Source: Bog-756 sp963769905 (GTDB taxonomy: Bacteria; Actinomycetota; Acidimicrobiia; Acidimicrobiales; RAAP-2). From it: a stretch of DNA of 64,000 bases. Of this stretch, positions 26,435 through 34,493 are shown piece by piece. The number at the start of each line of letters is the position of its first letter. Position 1 is the first letter of the stretch. The notes under the pieces are model-generated. The model was not told where the DNA came from and did not search any database. It saw nothing but the letters and a program-made list of their open reading frames with translations. Location of the stretch: assembly GCA_963769905.1 (NCBI GenBank), contig CAVYNG010000001.1, positions 310,001 through 374,000 of the forward strand. Reading direction: 5' to 3'. Position numbers and translations under genes: made by a program.

Positions 26435-27508
26435 TTACGCGGTCTGAGCAGGACCTTCGTTCGGCTCGGTATCAGGCAGTCCGCACACGGTCCGCAAGCC
26501 GCTCAGCGTGGTCTCGATGACCGCCCGAGTCTGGTCGTCGTCTCCGGGCCAGAGGTGCGTGTAGGTCCGAAGCGTCACCGCCGCGCTCTCGTGCCCGAGC
26601 GCGGCCTGCACCTGTTTCACGCTCGCGCCCCCGGCAATGAGGGCGCTGGCGAAGAAGTGGCGGAAATCGTGAGTGCCCATGTTGGTTCCAGCGGCCTTAC
26701 GGACGGGACGCCAGACCTTCTGCCACCGCTGGTACGTCAGGGGCTCCTCGGCGTCGCTGAGGAAGAGCCATTCGCACGAAGGGTACAGAGAGAGGTGCGC
26801 CGCAAGAGTCTCCACGATCACCGGAGCGATCGGAACGGTCCGGGTGGACTTCTTCGACTTCGGATCGCCGATCTTTCCGTTCTGGAGTCGTTGACGCTCC
26901 ACTCGGACCTCACGCCTCAGGAAGTCGATGTCAGTCACCTTCAGGCCCAGGAGTTCGCCGATGCGGAGCCCGGAACCTGCCAGGAGCACGGCAGCGGCCC
27001 TGTAGCGGTCCGGCATCAACTCCACCACCCGCTCGACCTCCTCGACGGTTGGGGGGACAACCTCCGTATTCCCCTTCTCGGGCAGCGCGATCTTCTGACA
27101 TGGCGAGACGGCAATAATCCTGTCCTCCACTGCTGCCGAAAGGATCCGCGCGAACACGTCGTAGACGTTCCTCACTGATCGAGGCGCGAGGTGAGCCGAG
27201 AGGGCCTTCACCAGCCCTTGAACGTCACTCTTCCTCACAGAGGCGATCGGCTTCCTGCCGAGAAGCGGTTCGATGTGCAAACGGAGCGCGTTATCGACGA
27301 TGCGAGCCGTCGCCTCCGAGGCGACCTGAGTCTTCTGCCATTCTCTTGCGTAGGTAGAGAGGGTCTTCTTTCCCAGTTTGGGATCGACATACTGACCAGT
27401 GACGACCGCTGCAGTGACCTCGTCGAGCCAGTTCTGGGCATCTGCCTTTCTTGCGAAGTGGCGCGCGTGTTCGCGTCCTTCAGCGTCCCGGATAACTGAC
27501 CCGCTCAT
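26435..27508 (-). CDS. Tyrosine recombinase / phage-type integrase
   Basis: Site-specific recombinase, 357 residues. A SAM-like core-binding domain (TLSTYAREWQKTQ...) is followed by the catalytic domain. Visible catalytic residues: Arg in GSGLRIGELLGL, the His-x-x-Arg box THDFRHFFASAL, the LGHES histidine and the nucleophile Tyr in LRTYTHLW. The N-terminus begins MSGSVIRDAEGREHARHF, without the usual first strand, so the arm-binding domain is short or the true start is missed. It marks the left end of an accessory region. Upstream on its own strand is TTGACA, 17 bases from TGCAAC, a possible promoter. Codon use is less GC-biased than in the flanking genes. Confidence 0.93.
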   Translation of the reverse strand: MSGSVIRDAEGREHARHFARKADAQNWLDEVTAAVVTGQYVDPKLGKKTLSTYAREWQKTQVASEATARIVDNALRLHIEPLLGRKPIASVRKSDVQGLVKALSAHLAPRSVRNVYDVFARILSAAVEDRIIAVSPCQKIALPEKGNTEVVPPTVEEVERVVELMPDRYRAAAVLLAGSGLRIGELLGLKVTDIDFLRREVRVERQRLQNGKIGDPKSKKSTRTVPIAPVIVETLAAHLSLYPSCEWLFLSDAEEPLTYQRWQKVWRPVRKAAGTNMGTHDFRHFFASALIAGGASVKQVQAALGHESAAVTLRTYTHLWPGDDDQTRAVIETTLSGLRTVCGLPDTEPNEGPAQTA

Positions 27509-27651
27509 GAACGGCGTTAGGGGGCAGTCTTTGGAGCTGTTGCAACACTCGTTACTTGCGGTGTCAAGCGACGAATGCGCGCGGCTTCACCACTTCGCCT
27601 AACGTGCAGCCCGAGTCGGCGGACAAGGGCTCCACGGCGGGAGGCATGAAG

Positions 27652-28722
27652 ATGACACGCAGGTCGATCGCGGTTTGCTTGGTCATTGGAGCAGTACTTG
27701 CGGCGGGCATGGCCTTCGGTGTTGGCGTCCTGCAAGCTTCAGCAAGCGGCGCTACCACGTACTACGGCTGCCTCTACAAGGGCAAGCTCACTGCCGTGGG
27801 AACGACATCTCCGGCTACCTGCAAGGTTGGTGCCGCGAAAATCTCGTGGGACTCGCAGAGTTCCCAGGGTCCGCCCGGTACGAACGGAACGAACGGGACC
27901 AACGGCACCAACGGCACGAGTGTCTCTACCAGTTCCGGTAACCCATCTGGAAGCTGTACGAGCGGAAACACCGACATCGCCCTGAGCACCGACGAGGTCT
28001 GGAGCTGCTCAAGCGGTACCTGGACCGACACCGGGGCGAACATCATGGGTGCACAGGGGCCACCGGGCCAGGGTCCCCAGGGACTACCGGGACCACAAGG
28101 TGCGCAGGGACCACAAGGTGCAACCGGCGCGACAGGAGCCCAGGGACTACAAGGCGCAACCGGTGCAACTGGCGCGACAGGAGCCCAGGGACTACAAGGT
28201 GCAACCGGCGCGACAGGAGCGCAGGGACTACAAGGTGCAACCGGTGCAACCGGCGCGACAGGAGCCCAGGGACTACAAGGCGCAACCGGTGCAACCGGCG
28301 CCCAAGGCCCCGCTGGCACGAACGGGACCAACGGCGCGAGTGTCACTACCAGTTCCGGTAACCCTTCTGGAAGCTGTACAAGCGGAAACACAGACATCGC
28401 GCTCAGCACCGACGAGGTCTGGAGCTGTTCGAGCGGGACATGGACCGACATCGGGAAAAACATCAAGGGCGTGCCTGGCACCAGTATTGACCTGAGCTTC
28501 GCCATCCCCACCGGCACTTGCAATCCCGGGGACAGCGACATCGACACTGGCTCCGATGAAATCTACTTCTGCATGGTCCAAGGGTGGAGCGACACCGGGG
28601 GAAACATCAAGGGCGCGAACCGGCGCGAACGGGACGAACGGCACGAACGGCACGAACTTCCTGACCAGTCCATCTACCCCGACGGGAGCGTGCCATACGG
28701 GCGACACCGACTTGGCCCGTGA
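27652..28722 (+). CDS. Collagen-like surface protein, N-terminal part (frameshifted)
   Basis: Exported fibre-like protein. GGGAGG lies 7 bases before the ATG at 27652 (an in-frame ATG at 27646 is too close). A signal peptide (SIAVCLVIGAVLAAGMAFGVGVLQASA) is followed by a Cys-containing head, two copies of a 42-residue two-cysteine module (ALSTDEVWSCSSGTWTD), a collagen-like Gly-x-y block at 28048-28311, then further module copies. The reading is broken near 28617: after NIKGAN the frame gives Arg/Glu/His-rich nonsense to a stop at 28722, while the logical continuation lies one base on. The pair is best read as one gene with a one-base insertion. Confidence 0.8.
   Translation: MTRRSIAVCLVIGAVLAAGMAFGVGVLQASASGATTYYGCLYKGKLTAVGTTSPATCKVGAAKISWDSQSSQGPPGTNGTNGTNGTNGTSVSTSSGNPSGSCTSGNTDIALSTDEVWSCSSGTWTDTGANIMGAQGPPGQGPQGLPGPQGAQGPQGATGATGAQGLQGATGATGATGAQGLQGATGATGAQGLQGATGATGATGAQGLQGATGATGAQGPAGTNGTNGASVTTSSGNPSGSCTSGNTDIALSTDEVWSCSSGTWTDIGKNIKGVPGTSIDLSFAIPTGTCNPGDSDIDTGSDEIYFCMVQGWSDTGGNIKGANRRERDERHERHELPDQSIYPDGSVPYGRHRLGP
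28048..28311 (+). repeat. Collagen-like in-frame tandem repeat
   Basis: Alternating 36- and 45-base units that encode Gly-x-y triplets of the type GATGATGAQGLQ and GATGATGATGAQGLQ. Units are nearly identical at the DNA level, so slippage and copy-number change are likely. The repeat is coding, not CRISPR: there are no spacers. Confidence 0.85.
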
Positions 28723-29998
28723 CTCTGACGAGCTGTGGGCTTGCTCGGGCGGAACCTGGAGCGACATCGGCTCGAATGTGAAGGGCGTACCAGCCACTGT
28801 CCTCAATTGCTCGGCGACTCCTTACGTGGGGATTGACCTCGCCGGTTGCAACCTGAACGGGATCAACTTCAGCGGCGCCACCCTTTACGGGGCCGACCTG
28901 GCCAACACCCAACTGCAGAACGCCAACTTGCAGAACGCCAACGTCTACGGCGCCAACCTGACCAACACCCAGCTCCAAACAGCCAACTTGCAGGGGGCCA
29001 ACCTGTCTGGGTCCAACATGACGGCCGTCGGACTGGGGCATGCGAACCTGACCAACGCCCTCCTCATCGGGACCAACATGACCTTTGCCGACTTGCCGGG
29101 CACGAACCTGACCGGTGCCCAACTCACCGGAGCGTCGTTGACCGGCACGAACTGGAACTCCACCATTTGCCCGGACGGGAGCAACAGCGGCACCAACGGC
29201 ACCTCGCCTCAGACTTGCATCGGGCACGGCATCACGGCTCCTCCCAACGGCACGAGCTTCTTCACAAGCTCCGGCAGCCCGTCAGGAAGCTGCAACAACG
29301 GGGATAGCGACCTTGCGCTCAGCACCGACGAGGTCTGGAGCTGCTCAAGCGGCGCCTGGATCGACACCGGGACGAACATCAAGGGTGCAATCGGTGCAAC
29401 CGGCGCCCAAGGCCCGGCTGGCACGAACGGGACCAACGGCGCGAGTGTCACTACGACTTTAGGTAACCCAGTTGGACTCTGTACTAGCCCGCGCGGCGAC
29501 ATCGCCCTGAACACCGACGAGGTCTGGACCTGTTCTTCGAGTGGGACCTGGACCGACACCGGGGCGAACATCAAGGGTGCAACCGGTGGTACTGGTGCTA
29601 CTGGACCTCAGGGTCCGGCTGGCGCGAACGGAATCTCGCACGGGTATGGCGCTGATTCAGGGAACGTCGAGCTGTTCTACACGGACAACCCCGCGATCGT
29701 TCAACCGCTTAGCTTGCCAGCCGGTAACTATCTGTTGACGATTGCGATCCAATTCTCGGCGGTTGGGACCAGTGGCAGCCACGGGAACTCGCTTAGCTGC
29801 TATCTCATGAACGGAGACTTTCAGCTCGATGAGCGGTCGATTGACACCGTGCCAGGCCAGGCCTCGGAGACCATGACAATGACGGACTATGAAAGCTTGT
29901 CCGCAGCAACCACAATCAACGTCCAATGCCAGTCATTTGACACAACTGTTTACGCGCAGGCTAATTTTACAGCGATAGCGGTGAATGCGTTGAACTAA
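28556..29998 (+). CDS. Collagen-like/pentapeptide-repeat surface protein, C-terminal part (frameshifted)
   Basis: Continuation of the upstream gene in the next frame; the listed start is only the first ATG of the frame and probably not used. From about 28617 it carries Gly-Thr-Asn triplets, a two-cysteine module, about 100 residues of pentapeptide repeat (ANLQNANVYGANLTNTQ, a right-handed quadrilateral beta-helix), two more two-cysteine modules, a short Gly-x-y block and a C-terminal domain of about 120 residues rich in beta strands (NYLLTIAIQFSAVG ... YAQANFTAIAVNAL), like the head domains that trimerise bacterial collagen-like proteins. No LPxTG anchor is seen. The partner bound at the surface is unknown. 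Confidence 0.75.
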   Translation: MKSTSAWSKGGATPGETSRARTGANGTNGTNGTNFLTSPSTPTGACHTGDTDLARDSDELWACSGGTWSDIGSNVKGVPATVLNCSATPYVGIDLAGCNLNGINFSGATLYGADLANTQLQNANLQNANVYGANLTNTQLQTANLQGANLSGSNMTAVGLGHANLTNALLIGTNMTFADLPGTNLTGAQLTGASLTGTNWNSTICPDGSNSGTNGTSPQTCIGHGITAPPNGTSFFTSSGSPSGSCNNGDSDLALSTDEVWSCSSGAWIDTGTNIKGAIGATGAQGPAGTNGTNGASVTTTLGNPVGLCTSPRGDIALNTDEVWTCSSSGTWTDTGANIKGATGGTGATGPQGPAGANGISHGYGADSGNVELFYTDNPAIVQPLSLPAGNYLLTIAIQFSAVGTSGSHGNSLSCYLMNGDFQLDERSIDTVPGQASETMTMTDYESLSAATTINVQCQSFDTTVYAQANFTAIAVNALN

Positions 29999-30023
29999 TT
30001 GCTGAATCTCACTCTTGAGGTGA

Positions 30024-30054
30024 AGGGACCCCGGTACGAGGAGCCGGGGTCCCT
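30024..30054 (+). terminator. Hairpin terminator after the collagen-like gene
   Basis: A perfect 11-bp stem (AGGGACCCCGG / CCGGGGTCCCT) closes a 9-base loop 25 bases after the stop codon at 29998. There is no clear U tract, common in high-GC actinobacteria. From here to 30314 I see no gene. Confidence 0.75.
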
Positions 30055-30314
30055 ACGCGTTTGCCGGAATCAGTGGGGCCAGCTGCCCCCAGAGCTGTTA
30101 GTGGACGGAGGTTGCGCGATTGGGCCGTGCACGGGTTTTCTGATGACGCAAGTACCCCCGTCTGCTGATGGTCGACGCATCGCCAGGAAGCTGCCACCGA
30201 CGTGCCGGTAGGGGTCAGTCTGACAACGCGGGGGATCTGGCCATCGGGCGAGAAGACGATCTCAGCACACAGAGGTCTGCTCGTGGCAGAAGGTCCACCG
30301 CACGCTAGAACGGG

Positions 30315-30566
30315 GTGATGGCAGTGGACCCTGAGAAGGTGCGGCAGAACGTTGACCGCATGGCCGAGCACATCGACCAAGTGCTCTCCGGCCAGATTCC
30401 CGAAGACGCCCCTGCCGGGTTCGTGAAGCCGGTGGGCGATGACGCCGTGGACGACAGGGGTCTGCCTTGGTGGTTCGGCTCTCGATGGAAGCTCGGACCG
30501 GACGGCGGGCCTGGCGTGTCAAGTCCAACACCCGAGGCTCAGGAAGAGCTCGACCTCTCCGATTGA
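30315..30566 (+). CDS. Hypothetical protein, 83 residues
   Basis: Small acidic protein starting at a GTG (an ATG follows directly at 30318). The first half is helical and amphipathic (VRQNVDRMAEHIDQVLSGQIP); the second is Gly/Pro-rich with WWFGSRWKLGPDG and an acidic end. No family recognised. It sits alone between a terminator and the convergent toxin-antitoxin pair. Coding status rests on a sensible start and an acidic, non-shadow-like composition. Confidence 0.45.
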   Translation: MMAVDPEKVRQNVDRMAEHIDQVLSGQIPEDAPAGFVKPVGDDAVDDRGLPWWFGSRWKLGPDGGPGVSSPTPEAQEELDLSD

Positions 30567-30662
30567 GGACTTCGGCGGTAGGGGCCGCTTCACTTCGCGG
30601 GTCGATCGCGCGTAGCTCTCGATTGGCTTCGCGCCAAACGGTAGTGAGCTCCTGAGTGGGTT

Positions 30663-31097
30663 CTACGCCGATCCAGTCAGGTTCCTCGAACTGAGCCCAC
30701 CAGTCCTTGTTGCCACGACCAGCCACGGTCCTGGTATGTCGATTCGTGCCTCGATCCGCCTCCACTGGCTCACCACGATTTCAAGTTGGCCCCACTTGTT
30801 CAGCCCATGCTGTGGATCGAGTTGGACAACCCGAGCAGCGTGCTCGATCAGTGCTCTTCGCTCGGCCGGGCGGTGAAGAATATGCCGATCGCGCGTGATG
30901 ACGATCCAGCCCTCCTTGGCCACGACCGGAATCCAGTCCGAATCCTTGGCATCTGGCGCGATCGGACAAGCGGGGCGAGGTGGAAGGGCGGGACGAGTCT
31001 CTCCTGGATCGCCGGGAAAGGTGACATCCGTTCGCACCGTGGCTAGCGCCTTCGCGAGGCCAAGAAGGTCCGCATCGACGAAGAAGCGGATCGGCAC
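30663..31097 (-). CDS. PIN-like toxin of the VapC45 type
   Basis: 144 residues from a GTG at 31097. The N-terminal RFFVDADLLGLAKALATVR has the first PIN acidic residue; the segment DAKDSDWIPVVAKEGWIVITRDRHI..RPAE is characteristic of the PIN_10/VapC45-like toxins, predicted RNases. Later acidic residues are less clear. The gene starts 15 bases after the DUF433 gene, the usual antitoxin-then-toxin order. The target RNA is unknown. An unremarkable C-terminal tail (after about residue 115) is longer than I would expect. Confidence 0.75.
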   Translation of the reverse strand: MPIRFFVDADLLGLAKALATVRTDVTFPGDPGETRPALPPRPACPIAPDAKDSDWIPVVAKEGWIVITRDRHILHRPAERRALIEHAARVVQLDPQHGLNKWGQLEIVVSQWRRIEARIDIPGPWLVVATRTGGLSSRNLTGSA

Positions 31098-31112
31098 GAG
31101 CGCGCTCGGCGC

Positions 31113-31805
31113 TTACGCAGCCTGAGTCAGCGTTGAGTCCTCGTACCCGAGCGCAGCAATCACAAGGCTGAGAGGCAGGCCAAAATCGTTCGCCACGCTC
31201 TCGACGGGGTCCCCTGCTCGGACCTGCTCTGCGATGGCCTCCGTTGGGATGCCCTTGATCGCTGGCGATCCGAATCGAACCTCGGGGTCGATCACTACCG
31301 GCGAACTCGGTCCCGCAGGAAATAGACGCACGACGATCCCAGTCTTTGGCTCGTTGAACTCGACGCGCTCCAGGAAGCTCTCAGCCGCGGGCAAGAGGAG
31401 TTGCACGCCCGATTGGGGCTCGACACATGCCCAGAGGTCGGGAGGTAGGTCAGCGCGATTCTGAGCCTCTATGAACAGGTGTCTGTCTGGCCCGACCCAC
31501 GGCCGAGCATGTGCGAGCGGGTAGGGAACGCCCATCTCCTCTCGCATGTATGAAATGAATGACCGGAGGAGGTGGAGTTTGACGCCATGAGTGCGCCGGT
31601 ACTCTCGAAGGTAGCGGGCTTCAACGAACTCACCCCACGTCACCTCTCGCGAGCCCGAAGGATGTGTCCGCAGTACCGGCTCGTATCTCCGGCCGCGATA
31701 ATCACGACCCTCCAACCACCAGTGGAGTGTCGAAGGCGCGACGCTGAGGACCCTCGCAGCCAGAGTCTCGTCGTAGACAGGGCGATCCAGGATCGTGGTT
31801 GTCAT
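31113..31805 (-). CDS. DUF433 antitoxin of the VapB45 type
   Basis: 230 residues from the ATG at 31805 (a GTG at 31823 is an alternative). An N-terminal MerR/HTH-like segment (YDETLAARVLSVAPSTLHWWLEG) is followed by a middle region of about 110 residues and a C-terminal DUF433 domain (FGSPAIKGIPTEAIAEQVRAGDPVESVANDFGL). DUF433 proteins pair with PIN-like toxins and neutralise them; the DNA-binding part probably autoregulates the pair. The two genes form one minus-strand operon. The 206 bases upstream to the next gene hold nothing recognisable. Confidence 0.78.
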   Translation of the reverse strand: MTTTILDRPVYDETLAARVLSVAPSTLHWWLEGRDYRGRRYEPVLRTHPSGSREVTWGEFVEARYLREYRRTHGVKLHLLRSFISYMREEMGVPYPLAHARPWVGPDRHLFIEAQNRADLPPDLWACVEPQSGVQLLLPAAESFLERVEFNEPKTGIVVRLFPAGPSSPVVIDPEVRFGSPAIKGIPTEAIAEQVRAGDPVESVANDFGLPLSLVIAALGYEDSTLTQAA

Positions 31806-32011
31806 AGCTGTCCCATCATGCACTAGGGCAGGATCATCGCAGCGGTTCTTGGCGGCGTTCCCCGTGGAGGCCCGGCTCAGGGCGTTCCCAGGACGGGCTC
31901 ATCAAACTTCAGAGGACCCTCTCGCGAGGCCGTTCGTCGAGCAAGACGTGTCAACAGTGAGGCCACGGCCCAGGGAGACTGGCCCCGTCGGCCCAACTGG
32001 CTACTACCGGG

Positions 32012-32653
32012 TCATCTCAGGCTGATTGGATCCGATAGGTGTCTGTCCTTCCACTCATCCACTAAGGCCACGGTGCCGCGTACGCCTAACGGGATGATGA
32101 AACTGCCCCGATGTTCGCGGTCCTCGGGTAGAGGCAGGAAGAACACACAGTCAAGCTCGACTGTCCTTCCAGGTCCGATCACCGGCGGGGAGTCGTACTC
32201 CGGGTCCGCGCCATCCATGCGTGCGTGCCCTTTCAGCGCCTTCTCGTAAGCGACGGCGGCGGGTGGTGTGGCCGGAGGCGCGCCGATAAGGTCGACGGCT
32301 CCCGCGAGCTGTACGGCCACGTTCTCAAAACGGCAAGCCAGAATCTTGACCGGAACGTCGTTCGGATTGGCAGCGTAGAGACCGATGTGAAGCTCCTGAA
32401 GCATCCTGCCACCGAGTGGCGCGTCCAGGCGCTTGGAGTAGGTGGTAGCGATCCTCTCCGTCACCGCGAGCGAGCGGCGGACACCCGTGCCTTCCTCGGC
32501 GGGAAGTTGGTGCATATCGGCGCGAGTGCGGCCAGGAAACGGCCAGTCCCAGATGACGGCCCCAAAGAAGTAGGCACCCACCACAAGTGCCGCGACGGCG
32601 ACCCGAGCCCGACCGGCGAACCGGACGCCGTCCTCGCCCTCGCTCCGCCTCAC
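32012..32653 (-). CDS. Membrane-anchored hypothetical protein
   Basis: 213 residues. The GTG at 32653 overlaps the stop of the upstream lipoprotein gene (GTGA); the open frame beyond it is a shadow. One N-terminal helix (VAVAALVVGAYFFGAVIWDW) anchors an exported domain with beta-rich segments (LHIGLYAANPNDVPVKILACRF and TVELDCVFFLPLPEDREHRG) that recall immunoglobulin-like folds. No family recognised. Probably acts with the coupled upstream lipoprotein at the cell surface. Confidence 0.7.
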   Translation of the reverse strand: MRRSEGEDGVRFAGRARVAVAALVVGAYFFGAVIWDWPFPGRTRADMHQLPAEEGTGVRRSLAVTERIATTYSKRLDAPLGGRMLQELHIGLYAANPNDVPVKILACRFENVAVQLAGAVDLIGAPPATPPAAVAYEKALKGHARMDGADPEYDSPPVIGPGRTVELDCVFFLPLPEDREHRGSFIIPLGVRGTVALVDEWKDRHLSDPISLR

Positions 32654-33366
32654 GCAGCCCCCCACCCGTGCTGCTGATAGGCGGCAACCCAGTCGGTTGC
32701 GATCGCCTGGCGAGCCGCGGCGAGTGTCATCCGACCGGAGCAGACGAGGTCGTGCAGGGCGTTCTCCAAGGAATCCTTGGTGTTGGAGGTCGTCGTCGCT
32801 CCTGCTCTGTCGTTCGGTTCCACCCACAGGTTGGCAGGGTCGTTCGGATCGCCGCCCAGCTCCAACGGGATCAGGTGGTCGTACTCGGCAGTTCGGAGCG
32901 AGCCCATATAGCCGTACGCGTCCGACGAGGCGACCTTTTCCGGTTCCGTGACGCTCTCCGGTGGGCGAACGCTCGCTTCGTACCCGGCCGAACAGATCGT
33001 CGAGGAGATGTCGGCCTGGGTCACGTGCGGATTGATCGCGCCGGGCGTGCATTGGCGATCGGGCAGCGGATAGGGACCGGAGTAGCCGTAGTGGCACGAT
33101 CCGGGAGCCGGCTGCGGCTGGACGGTGTAGGTGGCCTGCGGACCGGGGCCGACTCGGATGCCCGAGGGGAGGGTGGGTGACGACGTGGGCGGCTCGCTCG
33201 AGGGGAGCGGCGCAGTCGTCGCGGTGCTGGGCGGCCCAGTCGATGTCGCGAGGGCGCCGCCGGTCGTTGCTCCGCCGCTACATCCTGAGGTCACGAGCAC
33301 AGCACCCACCACGATCGCGCAACCGAGCAGACGGGCTCGACTGCAACTGGACTGGTTCTTCTCCAT
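32650..33366 (-). CDS. Lipoprotein with HNH-like motif
   Basis: 238 residues from the ATG at 33366. A basic start, hydrophobic core and lipobox (VTSGC) predict export and lipidation. A Ser/Thr/Pro linker is followed by a Cys-containing domain with EYDHLIPLELGGDPNDPANLW, similar to the His-containing strand of HNH/DUF1524-type nucleases; whether it is catalytic is unclear. Four cysteines in the exported part may form disulfides. Coupled to the downstream anchored protein. Confidence 0.72.
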   Translation of the reverse strand: MEKNQSSCSRARLLGCAIVVGAVLVTSGCSGGATTGGALATSTGPPSTATTAPLPSSEPPTSSPTLPSGIRVGPGPQATYTVQPQPAPGSCHYGYSGPYPLPDRQCTPGAINPHVTQADISSTICSAGYEASVRPPESVTEPEKVASSDAYGYMGSLRTAEYDHLIPLELGGDPNDPANLWVEPNDRAGATTTSNTKDSLENALHDLVCSGRMTLAAARQAIATDWVAAYQQHGWGAA

Positions 33367-33447
33367 TGTCGGAGGGTACGGCCGGGGTGTAGCGCCTGAC
33401 GACGTGTCGGGACACTCCACGATCTGAAACAACGCGCGATCGCGAGC

Positions 33448-33853
33448 TCACGCCGCCGTTCGGCTCGCGGCGTAGGCGCCCTTCTCTTCTTCGGCGACGG
33501 CGAGGAGGACGGCGACGAGGAAGGCCTCCCGGTCGGCGGCATCACCGACTTCGTGGTGCAAAGGATTGGTCGAGCGGTCGGGTGGCCGGTGAACAAGTGC
33601 GAGCACATGACCGCCGACAGCGTCGCCGCTCAGGACGTGCCGGCGCACCCCGGGGATCGGACGAGCTCGCGTGAGTGCCCGCATCGCCCACGCCCGACTG
33701 GTACCGGCGCCGAGGGCCCGGAGCAGGCCGGGCGGGAGGGAGGAGGCACGTCCCGGTTTGGTTGACCACGAAGTCGGTCGACGAGCGCAGGTCCAAGAGG
33801 ACGGTTTCGCCGTCTGTCTCCTGCTTCACCACGTCGTCCGCACGCAATCGCAT
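33448..33853 (-). pseudogene. PqqD-like (RRE) protein, apparent frameshift
   Basis: From an ATG at 33853 the frame reads MRLRADDVVKQETDGETVLL, DLRSSTDFVVNQTGTCLL, the first half of a PqqD/RiPP recognition element. It then turns into Arg/Pro-rich nonsense running to 33542. From about 33740 the neighbouring frame has coding-like third-position GC (PPGLLRALGAGTSRAWAMRAL ...) and runs to a stop at 33448. I read this as one gene of about 135 codons with a single-base shift, though the second frame (ATG at 33684) could be a separate small gene. Its second half does not look like the usual PqqD C-terminus. Divergent from the transglutaminase-like gene. Confidence 0.5.
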
Positions 33854-33999
33854 TTGTACGGCTCCCCCGTCGAACCGCTTCCCCGTCGACTGCCGAGAAC
33901 GCGGGAACGCCGACACGGACCCTTCCGGTTTGCAGTACCCCGCAGTATAAGATGGCGCCGTCGGCGATCGATGGGGGCACACCGAGGGAGCGAGGTCCG

Positions 34000-34470
34000 A
34001 TGCGCCATCGTCTTCTCGCCGGACCGGCTCAATGGTGGGACCGAACGGTCATCGTCGGTTCGTGGGTTTCGGTGGATCTCGCCCTTCGTGCAAGGGTGTC
34101 CCTTCCGGCGCTCGCCCGGATCGCTGGCGTCTCCCTCGACTCCGCCGCCGTCGCGCCATCCGAAGGTCCTCTCGAATCGACTCCCGAGGCCGAAGGCCCG
34201 GCGGCGTTTTCCCGACTCTCCGACTCGGAGCGTCGCAGGCTGCGCATCGTCGACGTCGTCGCCGACCGCTGGCCGTCCGGGGGAGGCCCGTGTCTCCGCC
34301 GTGCCCTCGTGGCCGGGCGAGTGCTGCGGCGTCTCCTCCCCCGGCGCTACCTGGGCATCGCCCGTCGCCCGAACGGTGAACTCGTCGCACACGCCTGGCT
34401 GGAGCTCGACGGAGGAAGTCGGCTCGGTTACTCGGACGGGTACCGGCCGCTGACTCCGCTGGAGCTCTAG
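34000..34470 (+). CDS. Transglutaminase-like (lasso peptide B2-type) protein
   Basis: 156 residues from the ATG at 34000, which has GAGCGAGG upstream; an in-frame ATG at 33952 directly abuts a TATAAG -10-like hexamer and is less likely. The C-terminal half matches the lasso-peptide B2/transglutaminase-core-3 pattern: a Cys in GPCLRRALVAGRVLRRLLP and the His in VAHAWLELDGG. In lasso pathways B2 removes the leader peptide after a PqqD-like B1 recognises it. A PqqD-like gene lies divergently next door, but no precursor peptide and no asparagine-synthetase-like cyclase are visible, so an orphan role is possible. Confidence 0.7.
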   Translation: MRHRLLAGPAQWWDRTVIVGSWVSVDLALRARVSLPALARIAGVSLDSAAVAPSEGPLESTPEAEGPAAFSRLSDSERRRLRIVDVVADRWPSGGGPCLRRALVAGRVLRRLLPRRYLGIARRPNGELVAHAWLELDGGSRLGYSDGYRPLTPLEL

Positions 34471-34493
34471 TCCGGAGCCAACGGGGAGCGCGG

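Noticed and set aside
26425..26460. Possible att direct repeat (TTACGCGGTCTGAG versus TTACGCAGCCTGAG near 31113)
   Set aside because: The similarity is short and imperfect, and both sites are gene ends coding Ala-rich C-termini, so chance is likely.
28048..28311. Regular repeats that could be taken for a CRISPR array
   Set aside because: Units are contiguous, in frame and encode Gly-x-y triplets; there are no spacers and no cas genes.
33923..33951. Sigma-A promoter with TATAAG at 33946
   Set aside because: The -10 hexamer is good, but the -35 position is poor (TTCCGG); mentioned only as an argument about the start codon.
33448..34470. A complete lasso peptide cluster
   Set aside because: No precursor peptide and no asparagine-synthetase-like cyclase can be seen; only orphan B1/B2-like pieces are present.
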